DNA of 64,000 nt from Spirochaetaceae bacterium 4572_59 (GCA_002084805.1 NBMC01000009.1:1-64000), one strand, 5' to 3'; positions 1 to 9,297 are shown, counted from the first letter of the stretch. The notes: generated by a model from the letters alone, not told the origin. Made by a program: numbers and translations.

Positions 1-761
1 CCACAGGTTCCATTTTCGACATAATGCTGCATTTCAGAAGGAAGACCGAGACCTGTAATCTGCACCTTCCCTTTCATGCCTTCATCCTCTATTGCTTTGG
101 AAGCGGCTAGAACACCAACAGTTGTGGGAGAAATTATTCCTGTCAGCCCGGGGTATTTCTGCATAAGACCAACGGCCTCTCTGTAGCTTTTGTCTGCCGC
201 ATCATCACCATAAACAACTTCTACAAGTTCCATATCTTTATAGGCAGGTTCTTTGATTTCCTCATACATCCACTCGATCCATGCATTCTGGTTAGTGGCC
301 TGGGATGTTGCAGAAACGACTCCTATCTGTCCTTTATAATCTGTCAGTTCGGCAATCAGCTGAAGCTGCTGTCTACCAATCAGTTCTGAGTCAGAGGGGA
401 TAAGGTCTACGATTCTACCACCTTTGGCAATTCCTGAGTCAAAAGAAATAACCTTGATTCCGGCGGCCATTGCTTTTTTAGTTACAGGCATAAGAGCATC
501 CCGGTCATTGGCAGAAATGGCGATCCCGTCTACTCTCTGAGCAATAAGGGTTTCAATGATATCGATCTGTCCTTCAGCAGTTGCAGTACTGGGACCCATA
601 TAGATAGACTTTACATTACCAAGTTCTCCGGCAGCTTCAACACCACCGTCTGCTACGGCCTCAAAAAATCCATTACCCAGACTTTTTACAAGTAAAACGA
701 TTTTTAAAGGCTGATCGCCTTTTTCTTCCTGCTGCCCATTGGCACACAGACCGCTAAGCAA
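1..761 (-). CDS. RhaS-like sugar ABC transporter substrate-binding protein, 5' truncated and running off the window
   Basis: Periplasmic binding protein of the rhamnose/AI-2 type (type 1 periplasmic binding fold), delivering a sugar to an ABC importer. The minus-strand frame is open from 767 to the window edge without a stop. It reads through LLVKSLGNGFFEAV, GIAISANDRDALMPV, IKVISFDSG and ITGLGLPSEMQHYVENGTC, all typical of the RhaS group. The beginning is abnormal: only the last part of a signal peptide (LLSGLCANG, then a QQEEKG mature start) is present, preceded by an in-frame TAA at 770-768. The only possible start there is a TTG at 761, which would give a leader too short for export. The missing 5' part coincides with the missing 3' part of the upstream response-regulator gene. 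Family assignment is firm. Whether the gene is still expressed is doubtful. Confidence 0.8.
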   Translation of the reverse strand, partial: MLSGLCANGQQEEKGDQPLKIVLLVKSLGNGFFEAVADGGVEAAGELGNVKSIYMGPSTATAEGQIDIIETLIAQRVDGIAISANDRDALMPVTKKAMAAGIKVISFDSGIAKGGRIVDLIPSDSELIGRQQLQLIAELTDYKGQIGVVSATSQATNQNAWIEWMYEEIKEPAYKDMELVEVVYGDDAADKSYREAVGLMQKYPGLTGIISPTTVGVLAASKAIEDEGMKGKVQITGLGLPSEMQHYVENGTC

Positions 762-1435
762 AGTAATTTATCTCTGAACAGCCGTGCAAAATGCCGACTG
801 CTCTGATAACCGAGACTTTCAGAAATGTGCTTAACATTCGCTCCCGGCAATTGAAGCATCTCAATTGCCGTATTCAAACGCAGGTCGGTTATGTAACTTG
901 TCAGGGTCTGCTTCTTATATTTTTTGAATTGAGAGCTTAAATAATTGGGAGAGACACACAGTTCTTCGGCAATCTGAGCGACACCGATCTGTTCTTTATA
1001 ACGTTTATAAATTATTTTTTCAGCATCATATACCAGATGACTCTCTGTTTCATTCTCACAGCTTTTAAACGAAACCGAGGTCAGCAGCTTTGTTATGACA
1101 GTTAGGAGTTCCTCTTTGCTTACCGGTTTAAGCATATACTCAGAAACCCCTAGGCTGATCGCTTCCTGGGCAAAGCTGAAGTCGGAATAACCAGATAGAA
1201 TAACTATAATTGTCCCGTCTTTTTTAAAATCATACTCCCTTAATATTTGCAATCCGGACTGTCCCGGCATTTTTATATCAACAAAGGCCATATTAAGACC
1301 TCCCTGATCAAGTCTCTTTTTAAGCTGAGATCCATTTTCAACTTCTTCGATATTGGCCTGAGGCAGCAGTTCATCCAGTAGGGAATGAAGCTCCAGACGT
1401 ACATACTTTTCATCATCTGCTATGAGTATATTCAT
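704..1435 (-). CDS. AraC-type two-component response regulator (YesN-like), C-terminus replaced
   Basis: Receiver domain (residues about 1-120, phospho-acceptor Asp53 in AFVDIKMPG, conserved Lys103 in MLKPVS) followed by an AraC-type double helix-turn-helix DNA-binding domain (about 130-223). It would be phosphorylated by the sensor kinase encoded just upstream, with which it overlaps by four bases, and would switch on sugar-uptake genes such as the adjacent binding-protein gene. The AraC domain is intact up to GYQSSRHFARLFRDK. It then departs from the family: instead of the usual Gly-x-x-Pro-x-x-Tyr-Arg end there are 20 residues (LLCLAVCVPMGSRKKKAISL) that are the signal-peptide region of the neighbouring gene read in another frame. 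This indicates a fusion or deletion; the last helix is lost and function may be impaired. Confidence 0.85.
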   Translation of the reverse strand: MNILIADDEKYVRLELHSLLDELLPQANIEEVENGSQLKKRLDQGGLNMAFVDIKMPGQSGLQILREYDFKKDGTIIVILSGYSDFSFAQEAISLGVSEYMLKPVSKEELLTVITKLLTSVSFKSCENETESHLVYDAEKIIYKRYKEQIGVAQIAEELCVSPNYLSSQFKKYKKQTLTSYITDLRLNTAIEMLQLPGANVKHISESLGYQSSRHFARLFRDKLLCLAVCVPMGSRKKKAISL

Positions 1436-3324
1436 ATTATTATCCTGAGTTCAGTACCCCTGCCGGGCTTACTCTTTATGCTGAAGATTGATTCGGGATA
1501 GGCTATTTTTAATCTCTGCTGAACATTAAGTATGCCTACATTCATTTTTTTGTCCATATTTTCAGAATCGAAACCTACACCGTTATCCTTAATAACAAGA
1601 TCAATTCCTTTCTCGCCCCTGATTCTGGTGGAAACAGCCCTGAGTTCCAGCATCCCACCCTTCTCCAGGGGTTCTATACCATGTTGAATAGCATTTTCTG
1701 CAAGAGGCTGCAACAGCAGTCTGGGAATCTGAAAATGTCTGGTTTCATCATCAATGTCTATCTCATAATTGAAGCGATTTCCGAACCTGCTTTTCTGCAA
1801 AAGACAATACTGTTCAATGAACTGACATTCCTCTTCCAGGGATGTCCAGCTGTTTTGAGACTGAATATAACGGAGCATTTTCTTCAATGCACAAACAGTA
1901 CTGCTAATGGCCTCAGAGTCACCCTCTCTATTCTGACCAAGAATCACTGAGAGAATATTATAGAGAAAATGAGGTTGCACCTGGGCCTGAAGAGCCTGGT
2001 AACGGGCATCTCTTCTTTCAAGAATCTCCTGATATTTAAAAAAATTGTCTAATGTGAGAGAGGCGTATTCTGCAAAAGTCGCCAACCTTGTAATACCAAG
2101 ATCGGAAAAAGAATCGCCGCGTTTCTGCTTAATAGAGACAAGATAGCCGAATGATTTTCCTTCAACCACAAGAGGAACGGCCAAAAGTGAACTGATCTTT
2201 GACAGCTTGAGTAACTCGACAGCATCTTTTACAAATATCTGTTTGTTATGATGCATAATATGTCCGGAAATATATTCAATTATTTTAGATTCATCCTCAA
2301 CACAGAGGGGCTCTCCCTTCTCAGCTTCTTTGACAAATTTTCCATTTTTTTCATTACGGTAAACCAGCACTGATTCGGCCGATGTATCCTGAATAACAGC
2401 CATAGCTACTAATTCAAATAAGGCGTTTACATCGGATTTATCGGAAATAAAGCCTCCCATATCTCTAGTTAGATTGAGTATGCTGTCCACATTTTCCTTC
2501 AAGTCAGAAATCAGTTCATTAAAGGTTATAGCAAAGGCTCCGAATTCATCCCCGGACTGGATTTCGACCCTGGTTGAAAAATCCCCTTTTGACACCATGC
2601 GAAAGGCAATTTCCACCTGCTTCAGTTTATCTACCAGATTGCGGGAAAGGATTAGTGTGAAAAACAAAGATACAAGCAGAATGGATAAGGATGTGAGAAT
2701 AAAAATAATATCGATTCTTCGCTGTATCACAACGCCCTCTTCTCTGATGGAATCAATAAAATAATTCATAAAGCTTTCAAAGCTGTTCTTGAAATAATAG
2801 GAGGTTTCTGTAAATTCATGAAAAAAGGAAATAAGAGAGTCATTCTTCTGCATTTCATTATACAGATTATTTACCGTCCGGTATTGGCTTCTAAGAATAA
2901 ACAGTGTTTCGCCCATATTGGAAAGCATTTCCACGGCCCTGTCATTCATTGTTACAGCTGTAAAATACTGATCACGTATAAGCTCATCATTATCCCGGAA
3001 GAAATGATCAAGTTTCATAAACTCATCAAAAGTCTGATTATATTCGAGAACAGCTTCCTGCCACTGCTTGATTGTTACAGCCGATCGGGGAGAAAAGGTT
3101 AAGGATCTAAGTTGATTATACATTTTGGGAGCAAAGAGATCAAAAACTATATCCTTCATATGACTCTGTACTTCCCGGGATTTAAGCTGAAGTTTAGAAC
3201 CAAGATTTATTGAGTTCTGGATCTCCTGAGCTTTCAATCGGCTTTGAATTGACATAATTGAGAGAATTGTAATTCCGGTTGTATATAAAAATATCAGTAA
3301 AACCAGTTGATAACGAATCTTCAT
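1432..3324 (-). CDS. Sensor histidine kinase, YesM/LytS type (HisKA_7TM-less, HAMP, GAF, His_kinase)
   Basis: Membrane sensor kinase partnering the overlapping response-regulator gene. From the ATG at 3324 it has a first membrane segment at about residues 6-26, an extracytoplasmic sensor of about 175 residues, a second membrane segment (about 203-227), a HAMP linker, a GAF-like domain (about 291-426), the His_kinase box QVQPHFLYN with the phospho-histidine near residue 452, and a HATPase_c domain with the N-box ENAIQHGIEP and the DNGVGF motif. The start is uncertain: ATGs at 3336, 3333 and 3324 are all possible and none has a clear Shine-Dalgarno sequence; 3324 places the basic MKIR just before the membrane helix. 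YesM/YesN pairs commonly control carbohydrate transporters, which fits the binding-protein gene downstream. Confidence 0.87.
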   Translation of the reverse strand: MKIRYQLVLLIFLYTTGITILSIMSIQSRLKAQEIQNSINLGSKLQLKSREVQSHMKDIVFDLFAPKMYNQLRSLTFSPRSAVTIKQWQEAVLEYNQTFDEFMKLDHFFRDNDELIRDQYFTAVTMNDRAVEMLSNMGETLFILRSQYRTVNNLYNEMQKNDSLISFFHEFTETSYYFKNSFESFMNYFIDSIREEGVVIQRRIDIIFILTSLSILLVSLFFTLILSRNLVDKLKQVEIAFRMVSKGDFSTRVEIQSGDEFGAFAITFNELISDLKENVDSILNLTRDMGGFISDKSDVNALFELVAMAVIQDTSAESVLVYRNEKNGKFVKEAEKGEPLCVEDESKIIEYISGHIMHHNKQIFVKDAVELLKLSKISSLLAVPLVVEGKSFGYLVSIKQKRGDSFSDLGITRLATFAEYASLTLDNFFKYQEILERRDARYQALQAQVQPHFLYNILSVILGQNREGDSEAISSTVCALKKMLRYIQSQNSWTSLEEECQFIEQYCLLQKSRFGNRFNYEIDIDDETRHFQIPRLLLQPLAENAIQHGIEPLEKGGMLELRAVSTRIRGEKGIDLVIKDNGVGFDSENMDKKMNVGILNVQQRLKIAYPESIFSIKSKPGRGTELRIII

Positions 3325-3440
3325 AGGGCTCATCATAGGGGAGAGAGGGTTTTTTGACAATAAAATTTTTAGGAATGGCAAACTTCCGGCGGCCAGAACA
3401 GCTCTCCCAGAAATTGGAGGCTAAAAATATTCTATTTGTA

Positions 3441-3469
3441 TTGACATATCAAGCTATATTCACTAATCT
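3441..3469 (+). promoter_or_regulatory. Candidate sigma-70 promoter of the TDT-like gene
   Basis: A consensus -35 TTGACA (3441-3446) is separated by 17 bases from TAATCT (3464-3469), a fair -10. It lies about 35 bases before the ATG at 3504, which has its own ribosome site (ACGGAG, 3492-3497). This is a sequence match only. Confidence 0.5.
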
Positions 3470-3503
3470 GCATATTCTAATATTTAAATATACGGAGTTC
3501 ACC

Positions 3504-4661
3504 ATGAAAAAAGACCAATTCGATCCGCTACAAATGCTTTCAGCTGTAGGAGCCGGAGGAATATCTGTCATCCCATTTTCTTTTCTACAGTACACTTTTT
3601 ATACAGGAAAAGGTTTAATTACTTTCAATACTATCGATTTCAGCACTCTCAAAAGCTACCAAAGCATACTCTTTCCTTTGCTACTTACAATAATGGCAGT
3701 CTTTGGAACATTACACTTTGTTCTATCCGCTCAACTTTATCCGAAACTTCTCCGATGGATGAAGACTCCCGATTATAAGTCGGTGGAACAAAATCCGTTA
3801 AAAAATTCGGCTCTCCTTACACCGTTTATCGCACTTGCAATGTCATTTAATGTATTTATTGCGGTTGTTTGTTTTTTTGTTCCATTTTTCTCAGATAACT
3901 TCCAATTGCTAATGGCACCGGCTCTTGCCTTGTGGTCCATACTTTGGTTTTTCATGCTGAAAAGAGAATTCGAAATTCTGAAAATCGCATTTTCCCACTC
4001 TTTTAACAGTGATAAAATAAACTTTTCATGGCTTCTCCATTCCTTTGCACTCTCAATGGTAAGCGTTGCTGGCAGTGGGCTCGCTGCTATGGCATTAAAT
4101 CCTACAGTTGCTCACATCGCGGCTTTTATGACAGTTATTTCTGGCGGGCTGGGAATATTTATACTTACAATTGTTCTATTCCTTTCTTTCAAGAATCAGA
4201 TGGCATCATCTTCTCTCCCTTCAGCAGATGAATCTCCTGCAATGCTATCACTTGTTCCCCTTCTAACTTTGTATTCAATCACCGGATTTCGTTTGGTTCA
4301 TTATTTTGAAAAACAATTTGATTCTCACATTCATTGGCTTGCAGTTTTCATCGTAGTCAGCGGATTTGCATTCCAAACATGGTACCTGGCATTTTCTGCT
4401 ACAGTTATGAAGGATTTTTTCAAAGATAGTTTTTTCAAAGGTGAGTTTAGGATGAGCCTCTGGAGTCTAATATGTCCCTTCGTTGCCTATGCAGTTCTTG
4501 GTTCTTTCATATATAAGTTTTTTATTCCTAATACTGCGCTCTACACTCTTATACTTCTATTTTCAGTAGCGGCAATTTCGATGTTTGCAACAGTACTTTT
4601 CAGACAGATCCGTCACACAAAATCAAAAACACTTAATTATAGGAGCCGTATGGCGGCATAA
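3504..4661 (+). CDS. Multi-pass membrane protein, TDT/TehA-SLAC1-like (TsoY-like)
   Basis: A hydrophobic protein of 385 residues with about ten predicted membrane helices, for example LLLTIMAVFGTLHFVLSAQL, FIALAMSFNVFIAVVCFFVP, FMTVISGGLGIFILTIVLFL and FVAYAVLGSFIYKFFI. The N-terminal MLSAVGAGGISVIPFSFLQY and the helix layout resemble the tellurite-resistance/dicarboxylate transporter (TDT) and anion-channel group, and the related TsoY family, but I see no single diagnostic residue. The reading frame is open from 3354, but the ATG at 3504 is preferred because ACGGAG precedes it by seven bases and the upstream codons have no family features. It stands alone between divergent and convergent neighbours and has its own promoter, so its substrate cannot be inferred from context. 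Confidence 0.6.
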   Translation: MKKDQFDPLQMLSAVGAGGISVIPFSFLQYTFYTGKGLITFNTIDFSTLKSYQSILFPLLLTIMAVFGTLHFVLSAQLYPKLLRWMKTPDYKSVEQNPLKNSALLTPFIALAMSFNVFIAVVCFFVPFFSDNFQLLMAPALALWSILWFFMLKREFEILKIAFSHSFNSDKINFSWLLHSFALSMVSVAGSGLAAMALNPTVAHIAAFMTVISGGLGIFILTIVLFLSFKNQMASSSLPSADESPAMLSLVPLLTLYSITGFRLVHYFEKQFDSHIHWLAVFIVVSGFAFQTWYLAFSATVMKDFFKDSFFKGEFRMSLWSLICPFVAYAVLGSFIYKFFIPNTALYTLILLFSVAAISMFATVLFRQIRHTKSKTLNYRSRMAA

Positions 4662-4670
4662 GCTTTAAAA

Positions 4671-4706
4671 AACAAGGGTATACCGTCTTTCAGGTTTACC
4701 CTTGTT
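4671..4706 (-). terminator. Rho-independent terminator of the sugar operon
   Basis: Perfect 10-bp inverted repeat AACAAGGGTA / TACCCTTGTT with a 16-base loop. On the minus strand the stem ends in a run of T residues, so it best serves the operon ending at 4784. It also follows the stop of the plus-strand gene by 9 bases and may work in both directions. Confidence 0.7.
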
Positions 4707-4783
4707 AAGCTGATCAATATATAATACTACAGGTCAATTCCAAGTATTTTTTTCAGATTGTAAAGCCAGATATCCTCATTTCC

Positions 4784-5797
4784 TTAAAATAGCTTTGACA
4801 TATTGATTGTGTCAGCTTCCAGAGGATCACCTTTGACTGTTCTTCTGATCTCCTTCAACTCGGCATCCGTTGCCAGACTTCCGGCCGTTTTATAGATTTC
4901 AATGATATTTTCAGAGGGAGTTCCCACCTGAATGGCATGAGTGGGTCCCATTATCATTCCACCCTTGTGAAAAAGATCCACGCGGCGGGATGCTTCCATA
5001 TGAACGTCTTCAACCGTTCCGTGAGGAAGGGTGGACTGCACACAGAGAGAACCACAGAAAGAGAGATTGTCACCAAAATTTGCACTGAGATATGAAACAT
5101 CCATTTCAGGAGTGGTTGGCTGAATCACATCCTGAATATCCAGTCCCAGTTTGATCAGGCGAGGAAGAAATTTATCCACCGTGCCGCACATATGCATCAC
5201 AATATCGATCAATCCACCTGCCGCCTGAAGCAACTTTTCATGAGTGTCATAGTAGAATTGAAACCGGGCATCCATAATACGGAGAAAGACAGGATCATCC
5301 ATAAAAAGATCTATCAAAACCTGTTCCGTCCCCCGGGCCCTTCCGATGGAGTTCATAAAATCCATATCCCCGGCGGATCCGATGCACAGGGCGTATTTTC
5401 CTTCAAACTCCTGGCACTTTTCCTTGAAATTGTCATAGCGGAAGAGTTCTGCCGTCGGGAAGTGTGACTCATCCAGATCGTCCATCTCAAACACATTTTC
5501 AAAAGGAAGAAGGACAGGTTCGAGATAAGCACCTCCTTCATAGGTTTTGTACTTATACCGTTCTCCCCAGTAACCTTCAACACTACCATCAGGATATTCC
5601 TGGAGAGTCGGTCCGATATAATCGGGCTCAACATACCGGAGATCATCCCCCAGGGCACAACGGAGCTGCTCCATATTATCAAGCTTCAAATGCTCCAGCA
5701 TCATATGGTTTACTTCAGGGGTCCCTTCATAATGAACAGGTATCCTGTCTTTATTTTTTTTATTCAGAGCGTTTAAAACACGGGTTTTCGAGGTCAT
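4784..5797 (-). CDS. Uroporphyrinogen decarboxylase (URO-D) family protein, methyltransferase-like
   Basis: A TIM-barrel protein of 337 residues of the URO-D/MtaA-CmuA superfamily. The metal-binding His-x-Cys is present in HMCGTVDKFLP. The later GGMIMGPTHAIQVGTP replaces the usual Gly-Cys of methylcobamide:coenzyme M methyltransferases by Thr-His, so it is not a plain MtaA. It is not likely to be true HemE either: similarity lies in the barrel ends and the gene is the last of a LacI-controlled sugar uptake operon, 18 bases after the permease gene. Members of this subgroup often sit in carbohydrate operons without a proven reaction. A role in modifying or demethylating the imported sugar is inference. 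Confidence 0.75.
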   Translation of the reverse strand: MTSKTRVLNALNKKNKDRIPVHYEGTPEVNHMMLEHLKLDNMEQLRCALGDDLRYVEPDYIGPTLQEYPDGSVEGYWGERYKYKTYEGGAYLEPVLLPFENVFEMDDLDESHFPTAELFRYDNFKEKCQEFEGKYALCIGSAGDMDFMNSIGRARGTEQVLIDLFMDDPVFLRIMDARFQFYYDTHEKLLQAAGGLIDIVMHMCGTVDKFLPRLIKLGLDIQDVIQPTTPEMDVSYLSANFGDNLSFCGSLCVQSTLPHGTVEDVHMEASRRVDLFHKGGMIMGPTHAIQVGTPSENIIEIYKTAGSLATDAELKEIRRTVKGDPLEADTINMSKLF

Positions 5798-5815
5798 GAC
5801 GCTTCTTCTCCTTTG

Positions 5816-6754
5816 CTATTTTTTTGATATCCGGTCGAATCCGACAGCAGTCAATAGAACAATTCCTTTAATAACTGCCTGATAATATTCGCCTATATTC
5901 ATTATCAGTAGTCCGTTACTCAAGACTCCCATTATTAGAACTCCACACAATACGCCAGAAAGTTTACCTTCGCCCCCGGAAATACTGACTCCTCCCAGAA
6001 CAACTGCTGTAACGACATCCAGTTCGAAACCTGATCCAGCTGTCGGCTGCCCGGAATTGATTCGCGATAAAAGGAGTATTGCTGCAATGCTACCCATAAA
6101 TCCAACAAGGCTGTAGACCAGAAGCTTATACTTTTTTGTGTCTATTCCGGATAATCTGGCGGCTTCTTCATTACCGCCCAAAGCATAGAAATAGCGACCT
6201 AAAAATGTTTGATTCAACAATACAGATCCAAGAAAAAACACTAATGCCATTACAATTACAGGAAAAGGGATTACACCGATATATCCCTGACCCAGAAATT
6301 GAAATCCATCGGGAAGATTGTAGATTGGCAATCCTGATGTGATAATGAAGCTCATCCCCCGAGCAATGGTCATCATGCCCAAAGTCGCAATTAACGGTGG
6401 TATATCAATTTTTACAACCAGATATCCATTCAAAAATCCAAGTGCAGTTCCAATTAACATTCCAGCAGTAACAGCTGCAACAGGATGGACCCCGTATACA
6501 ACCATCATTTTTGCTACACTAACGCCAACGACAGCAAGTATAGAACCGACAGATAGGTCAATACCTCCGGTTAACATAACAAAGGTCATTCCTACTGCGA
6601 CAATCCCGAGTAATGAAACCTGCCTGGCAACGTTAAAAAGATTACCAACTTTAAAAAATGTATCCGTTGAAAGACCGAAAAAAATAACAAGAACTACAAG
6701 GACAATAACAATTCCAAATGTTTTCAAGATATTTTTTATACTTACGCTATTCAT
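5816..6754 (-). CDS. Ribose-type ABC transporter permease (RbsC family)
   Basis: Inner-membrane permease of the BPD_transp_2 family, the membrane channel of the importer formed with the two upstream gene products. It is about 312 residues with 8 to 10 hydrophobic helices and the family signatures VGMTFVMLTGGIDLSVGS and GGVSISGGEGKLSGVLCG. The ATG at 6754 is chosen over the upstream in-frame codon at 6778 because GGAGGTGGAG immediately precedes it and because this gives an 8-base overlap (ATGAATAG) with the stop of the ATPase gene, a usual arrangement for translational coupling. The C-terminus (ISKK) is complete. Confidence 0.92.
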   Translation of the reverse strand: MNSVSIKNILKTFGIVIVLVVLVIFFGLSTDTFFKVGNLFNVARQVSLLGIVAVGMTFVMLTGGIDLSVGSILAVVGVSVAKMMVVYGVHPVAAVTAGMLIGTALGFLNGYLVVKIDIPPLIATLGMMTIARGMSFIITSGLPIYNLPDGFQFLGQGYIGVIPFPVIVMALVFFLGSVLLNQTFLGRYFYALGGNEEAARLSGIDTKKYKLLVYSLVGFMGSIAAILLLSRINSGQPTAGSGFELDVVTAVVLGGVSISGGEGKLSGVLCGVLIMGVLSNGLLIMNIGEYYQAVIKGIVLLTAVGFDRISKK

Positions 6755-8243
6755 CTCCACCTCCAGCGGCAGCTTCAAGTATTTTATTTTGTGTTGCTTC
6801 TTCTTTAGTAAATTCTTTTACAATTCGTCCTTCTCTCATGACCAGGATCCTGTCACTCATTCCAAGAAGTTCCGGCATTTCAGAAGAAATCATTATGATC
6901 CCCATACCTTCCTCTGCCAGTTTGTGCATCAGCATATAAATTTCCTGCTTTGCACCGACATCAATCCCTCTGGTTGGTTCATCAAAAATCATAATTTTTG
7001 AGTTTGTTGCCATCCATTTTGCTATCACAACTTTTTGCTGATTCCCGCCGGACAGGTTTTTAACAATTTGATCCTTATTGGGTGTTTTGATTCTTAATGC
7101 CGATATATATTCATCTGCAATCTGACTATCTCTTTTTTTATCAATAAATATAGTTTTTGAAATGTTCTTGAGATTAGGAATACTGATATTATGTTTGACA
7201 CTCAGTTCAAGCAGTAATCCCTGAAGCTTTCTATCTTCTGGAATCAATACAACTCCTTTAGCGATTGCATCCGATGTCTTTTTAATTTCGACAGATTTAT
7301 TATCTATAATCAGTTCTCCATTGTCGTATTGATCAGCACCGAAGATTACTCGTGCCAGTTCTGTTCGACCTGCTCCGACAAGACCTGCAAATCCCAGGAT
7401 TTCTCCTCTGCAGAGAGAAAAATTTATATCCTTCAATCGGCTTCCCTGATTAAGATTATGAACTTCAAGGATTTCATCACAAATCGCATATTTTTTTTCC
7501 GGAAATTCTTCAATAAGTTTACGTCCAACCATCATATCAATTAATTGGGATCTCTGAGAATCTTTTGTAATCACTGTATCGATATAAGTACCATCCCGGA
7601 ATACAGAAACTCGGTCTGATATTTCAAATAGCTCTTCGATTCTATGAGAAATATAAATAATTGTTACACCTTTAGATCGCAAATGCTTAACAAGATCAAA
7701 AAGAGCATCAACTTCATTCTGAGTCAACGGAGCAGTAGGTTCATCCATAATCAGTACTCTGACATCTCTCGATACAGCTTTGGCAATTTCAACAATCTGC
7801 TGATATGCTATGCTTAAATCTTTCACAAGAATACTTGAGTCCAAGTCCATTCTCAAACTTTTAAGTATCTTGTCGGCAGCTTCTTTCATTTTTTTCTTAT
7901 TAACAAATAATCCGTTTTTATACTCATGTCCCAGGAAAATGTTTTCATAAACCGTCAACTGTGGGACAAGATTGAATTCTTGATAAATAACTCCCACACC
8001 AAGTCCCTGTGCACGATCGGGAGATAAACTGTGAAAAACCTCATCTCCGATTGAAATACTCCCGCTATCAGCTTGAATTGCTCCTGATAAAATTTTTATC
8101 AACGTAGATTTCCCTGCCCCGTTTTCACCTAACAAAGCATGGATTTCTCCCTCATAGAAAGAACAAGAGACATTATTCAGAGCCAAAACACCTGGATAAT
8201 GCTTTACAATGTTCTCAACCTTCAAAATCTCTTTATTACTCAT
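6747..8243 (-). CDS. Ribose-type ABC transporter ATP-binding protein (RbsA family)
   Basis: Cytoplasmic ATPase with two fused ABC domains, as is normal for sugar importers of the CUT2 class. The first domain has Walker A GENGAGKSTL and signature and Walker B VLIMDEPTAPL; the second has the usual degenerate GLVGAGRTEL, with LSGGNQQKVVIAKW and IMIFDEPTRGIDVG. The length of about 498 residues is normal. The frame extends to a TTG at 8273, but the ATG at 8243 is preceded by AAAGG and starts at the position typical for the family (MSNKEILKVENI). It is co-transcribed with the binding protein (54 bases upstream) and the permease. Confidence 0.92.
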   Translation of the reverse strand: MSNKEILKVENIVKHYPGVLALNNVSCSFYEGEIHALLGENGAGKSTLIKILSGAIQADSGSISIGDEVFHSLSPDRAQGLGVGVIYQEFNLVPQLTVYENIFLGHEYKNGLFVNKKKMKEAADKILKSLRMDLDSSILVKDLSIAYQQIVEIAKAVSRDVRVLIMDEPTAPLTQNEVDALFDLVKHLRSKGVTIIYISHRIEELFEISDRVSVFRDGTYIDTVITKDSQRSQLIDMMVGRKLIEEFPEKKYAICDEILEVHNLNQGSRLKDINFSLCRGEILGFAGLVGAGRTELARVIFGADQYDNGELIIDNKSVEIKKTSDAIAKGVVLIPEDRKLQGLLLELSVKHNISIPNLKNISKTIFIDKKRDSQIADEYISALRIKTPNKDQIVKNLSGGNQQKVVIAKWMATNSKIMIFDEPTRGIDVGAKQEIYMLMHKLAEEGMGIIMISSEMPELLGMSDRILVMREGRIVKEFTKEEATQNKILEAAAGGGDE

Positions 8244-8296
8244 AAAAAACCTTTTATAGAATCTACCTCCCAAGTATCGAGAGGTAGAATTGATTC

Positions 8297-9232
8297 TTAA
8301 TAATTCATTATATTTGAGGCGTTCACGGGAATAAGTTCTTGCAAATAATCCTCTTTAAAACTCTCATCATTGATTGCCTGAATCGCCAGTTCTACACATT
8401 TTTTTCCAGCAATTTGCGGAGCCTGGTCAACAGAAGCTCTATAGATGCCACCTTGTTTAATCTTGGAAATTGCTTCAGGAACGGCATCAATTCCTCCAAT
8501 GAAAAAATCATCAGAATCTTTTCCAGCAGCCTTTACGGCTTCGTATGCACCGAGAGCTCCACCATCATTAATTCCACAAATAACTTTCATATCCGGATGA
8601 ATCTGAAGAAATGTTTCTGCAACAGCCATACCATCAGTCGGCGAACCGGCAGTGGCATCTCCTACAATTTCTGCTTCGGGAGCAAATTTGTGTATTCCAT
8701 CAATAATACCCTTCTTCCTGTTAATAACCTGCGGAATAATATCGTAGTTGAGGATTCCCACTTCTGCCCGGCCATTGAGTTTTTCTTCAATCCACTTTCC
8801 TGCCTGAAGACCCAAGGTGTATCCCATATCATATTCATCTGCAGCAACCCATACATCATAGCTATCAAGCTTCGTTGTATGACAAACAACAACAATACCC
8901 TTCTCCTTAGCCTGTTTGACAAGAGGATTGATAGCAGCAGGATCAATTGATGTTACGATAATGGCATCCACTTCTGATGCGATAAATGTTTCCAAAGCCT
9001 GAACCTGTTTTTCAACCTTCTGCTTTGGATCATTGATAATCAGTTCTACACCATTCTCCTCAGCAGCTTTCTTAGCTGCATTAGTCAAAGCAACAAAGAA
9101 GGGATTAGCCAGTTCCAGTACGGACATTCCGATTTTAATTTGCTTATCTCCCGAACTATCCCCCTGACCTGACGCGAACACTGTTGATATGCAGATACCT
9201 GCAATTAAAAGGATAACCAATACTTTCTTCAT
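8297..9232 (-). CDS. Ribose-type ABC transporter substrate-binding protein (RbsB family)
   Basis: Secreted periplasmic binding protein, first gene of the uptake operon after the regulator. A classical signal peptide (MKKVLVILLIAGICISTVFA, cleavage before SGQGDSS) precedes a complete type 1 periplasmic binding fold with IKIGMSVLELANPFF, DAIIVTSIDPAAINPL and FFIGGIDAVPEAI. Length is 311 residues, usual for the family. GGAGG lies seven bases before the ATG. A LacI-type operator sits 33 to 46 bases upstream, so the gene is probably repressed until its sugar is present. Pentose/hexose class is clear; the particular sugar is not. Confidence 0.92.
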   Translation of the reverse strand: MKKVLVILLIAGICISTVFASGQGDSSGDKQIKIGMSVLELANPFFVALTNAAKKAAEENGVELIINDPKQKVEKQVQALETFIASEVDAIIVTSIDPAAINPLVKQAKEKGIVVVCHTTKLDSYDVWVAADEYDMGYTLGLQAGKWIEEKLNGRAEVGILNYDIIPQVINRKKGIIDGIHKFAPEAEIVGDATAGSPTDGMAVAETFLQIHPDMKVICGINDGGALGAYEAVKAAGKDSDDFFIGGIDAVPEAISKIKQGGIYRASVDQAPQIAGKKCVELAIQAINDESFKEDYLQELIPVNASNIMNY

Positions 9233-9264
9233 AATTCCTCCATATCAGAATAATATTTTTAACA

Positions 9265-9278
9265 TGGGATCGATCCCA
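9265..9278. promoter_or_regulatory. LacI-family operator before the transporter operon
   Basis: Perfect 14-bp palindrome TGGGATCGATCCCA with the central CG expected for LacI/GalR family sites. It lies between the lacI stop and the binding-protein start. A near-identical copy precedes lacI itself, which supports it being the site of this regulator. Confidence 0.85.
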
Positions 9279-9297
9279 CATTGATTCAAAAAAACTA

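Noticed and set aside
3504-4661. Selenoprotein version of the TsoY-like family
   Set aside because: I see no in-frame TGA or SECIS-like hairpin within the gene; the frame is continuous from start to stop.
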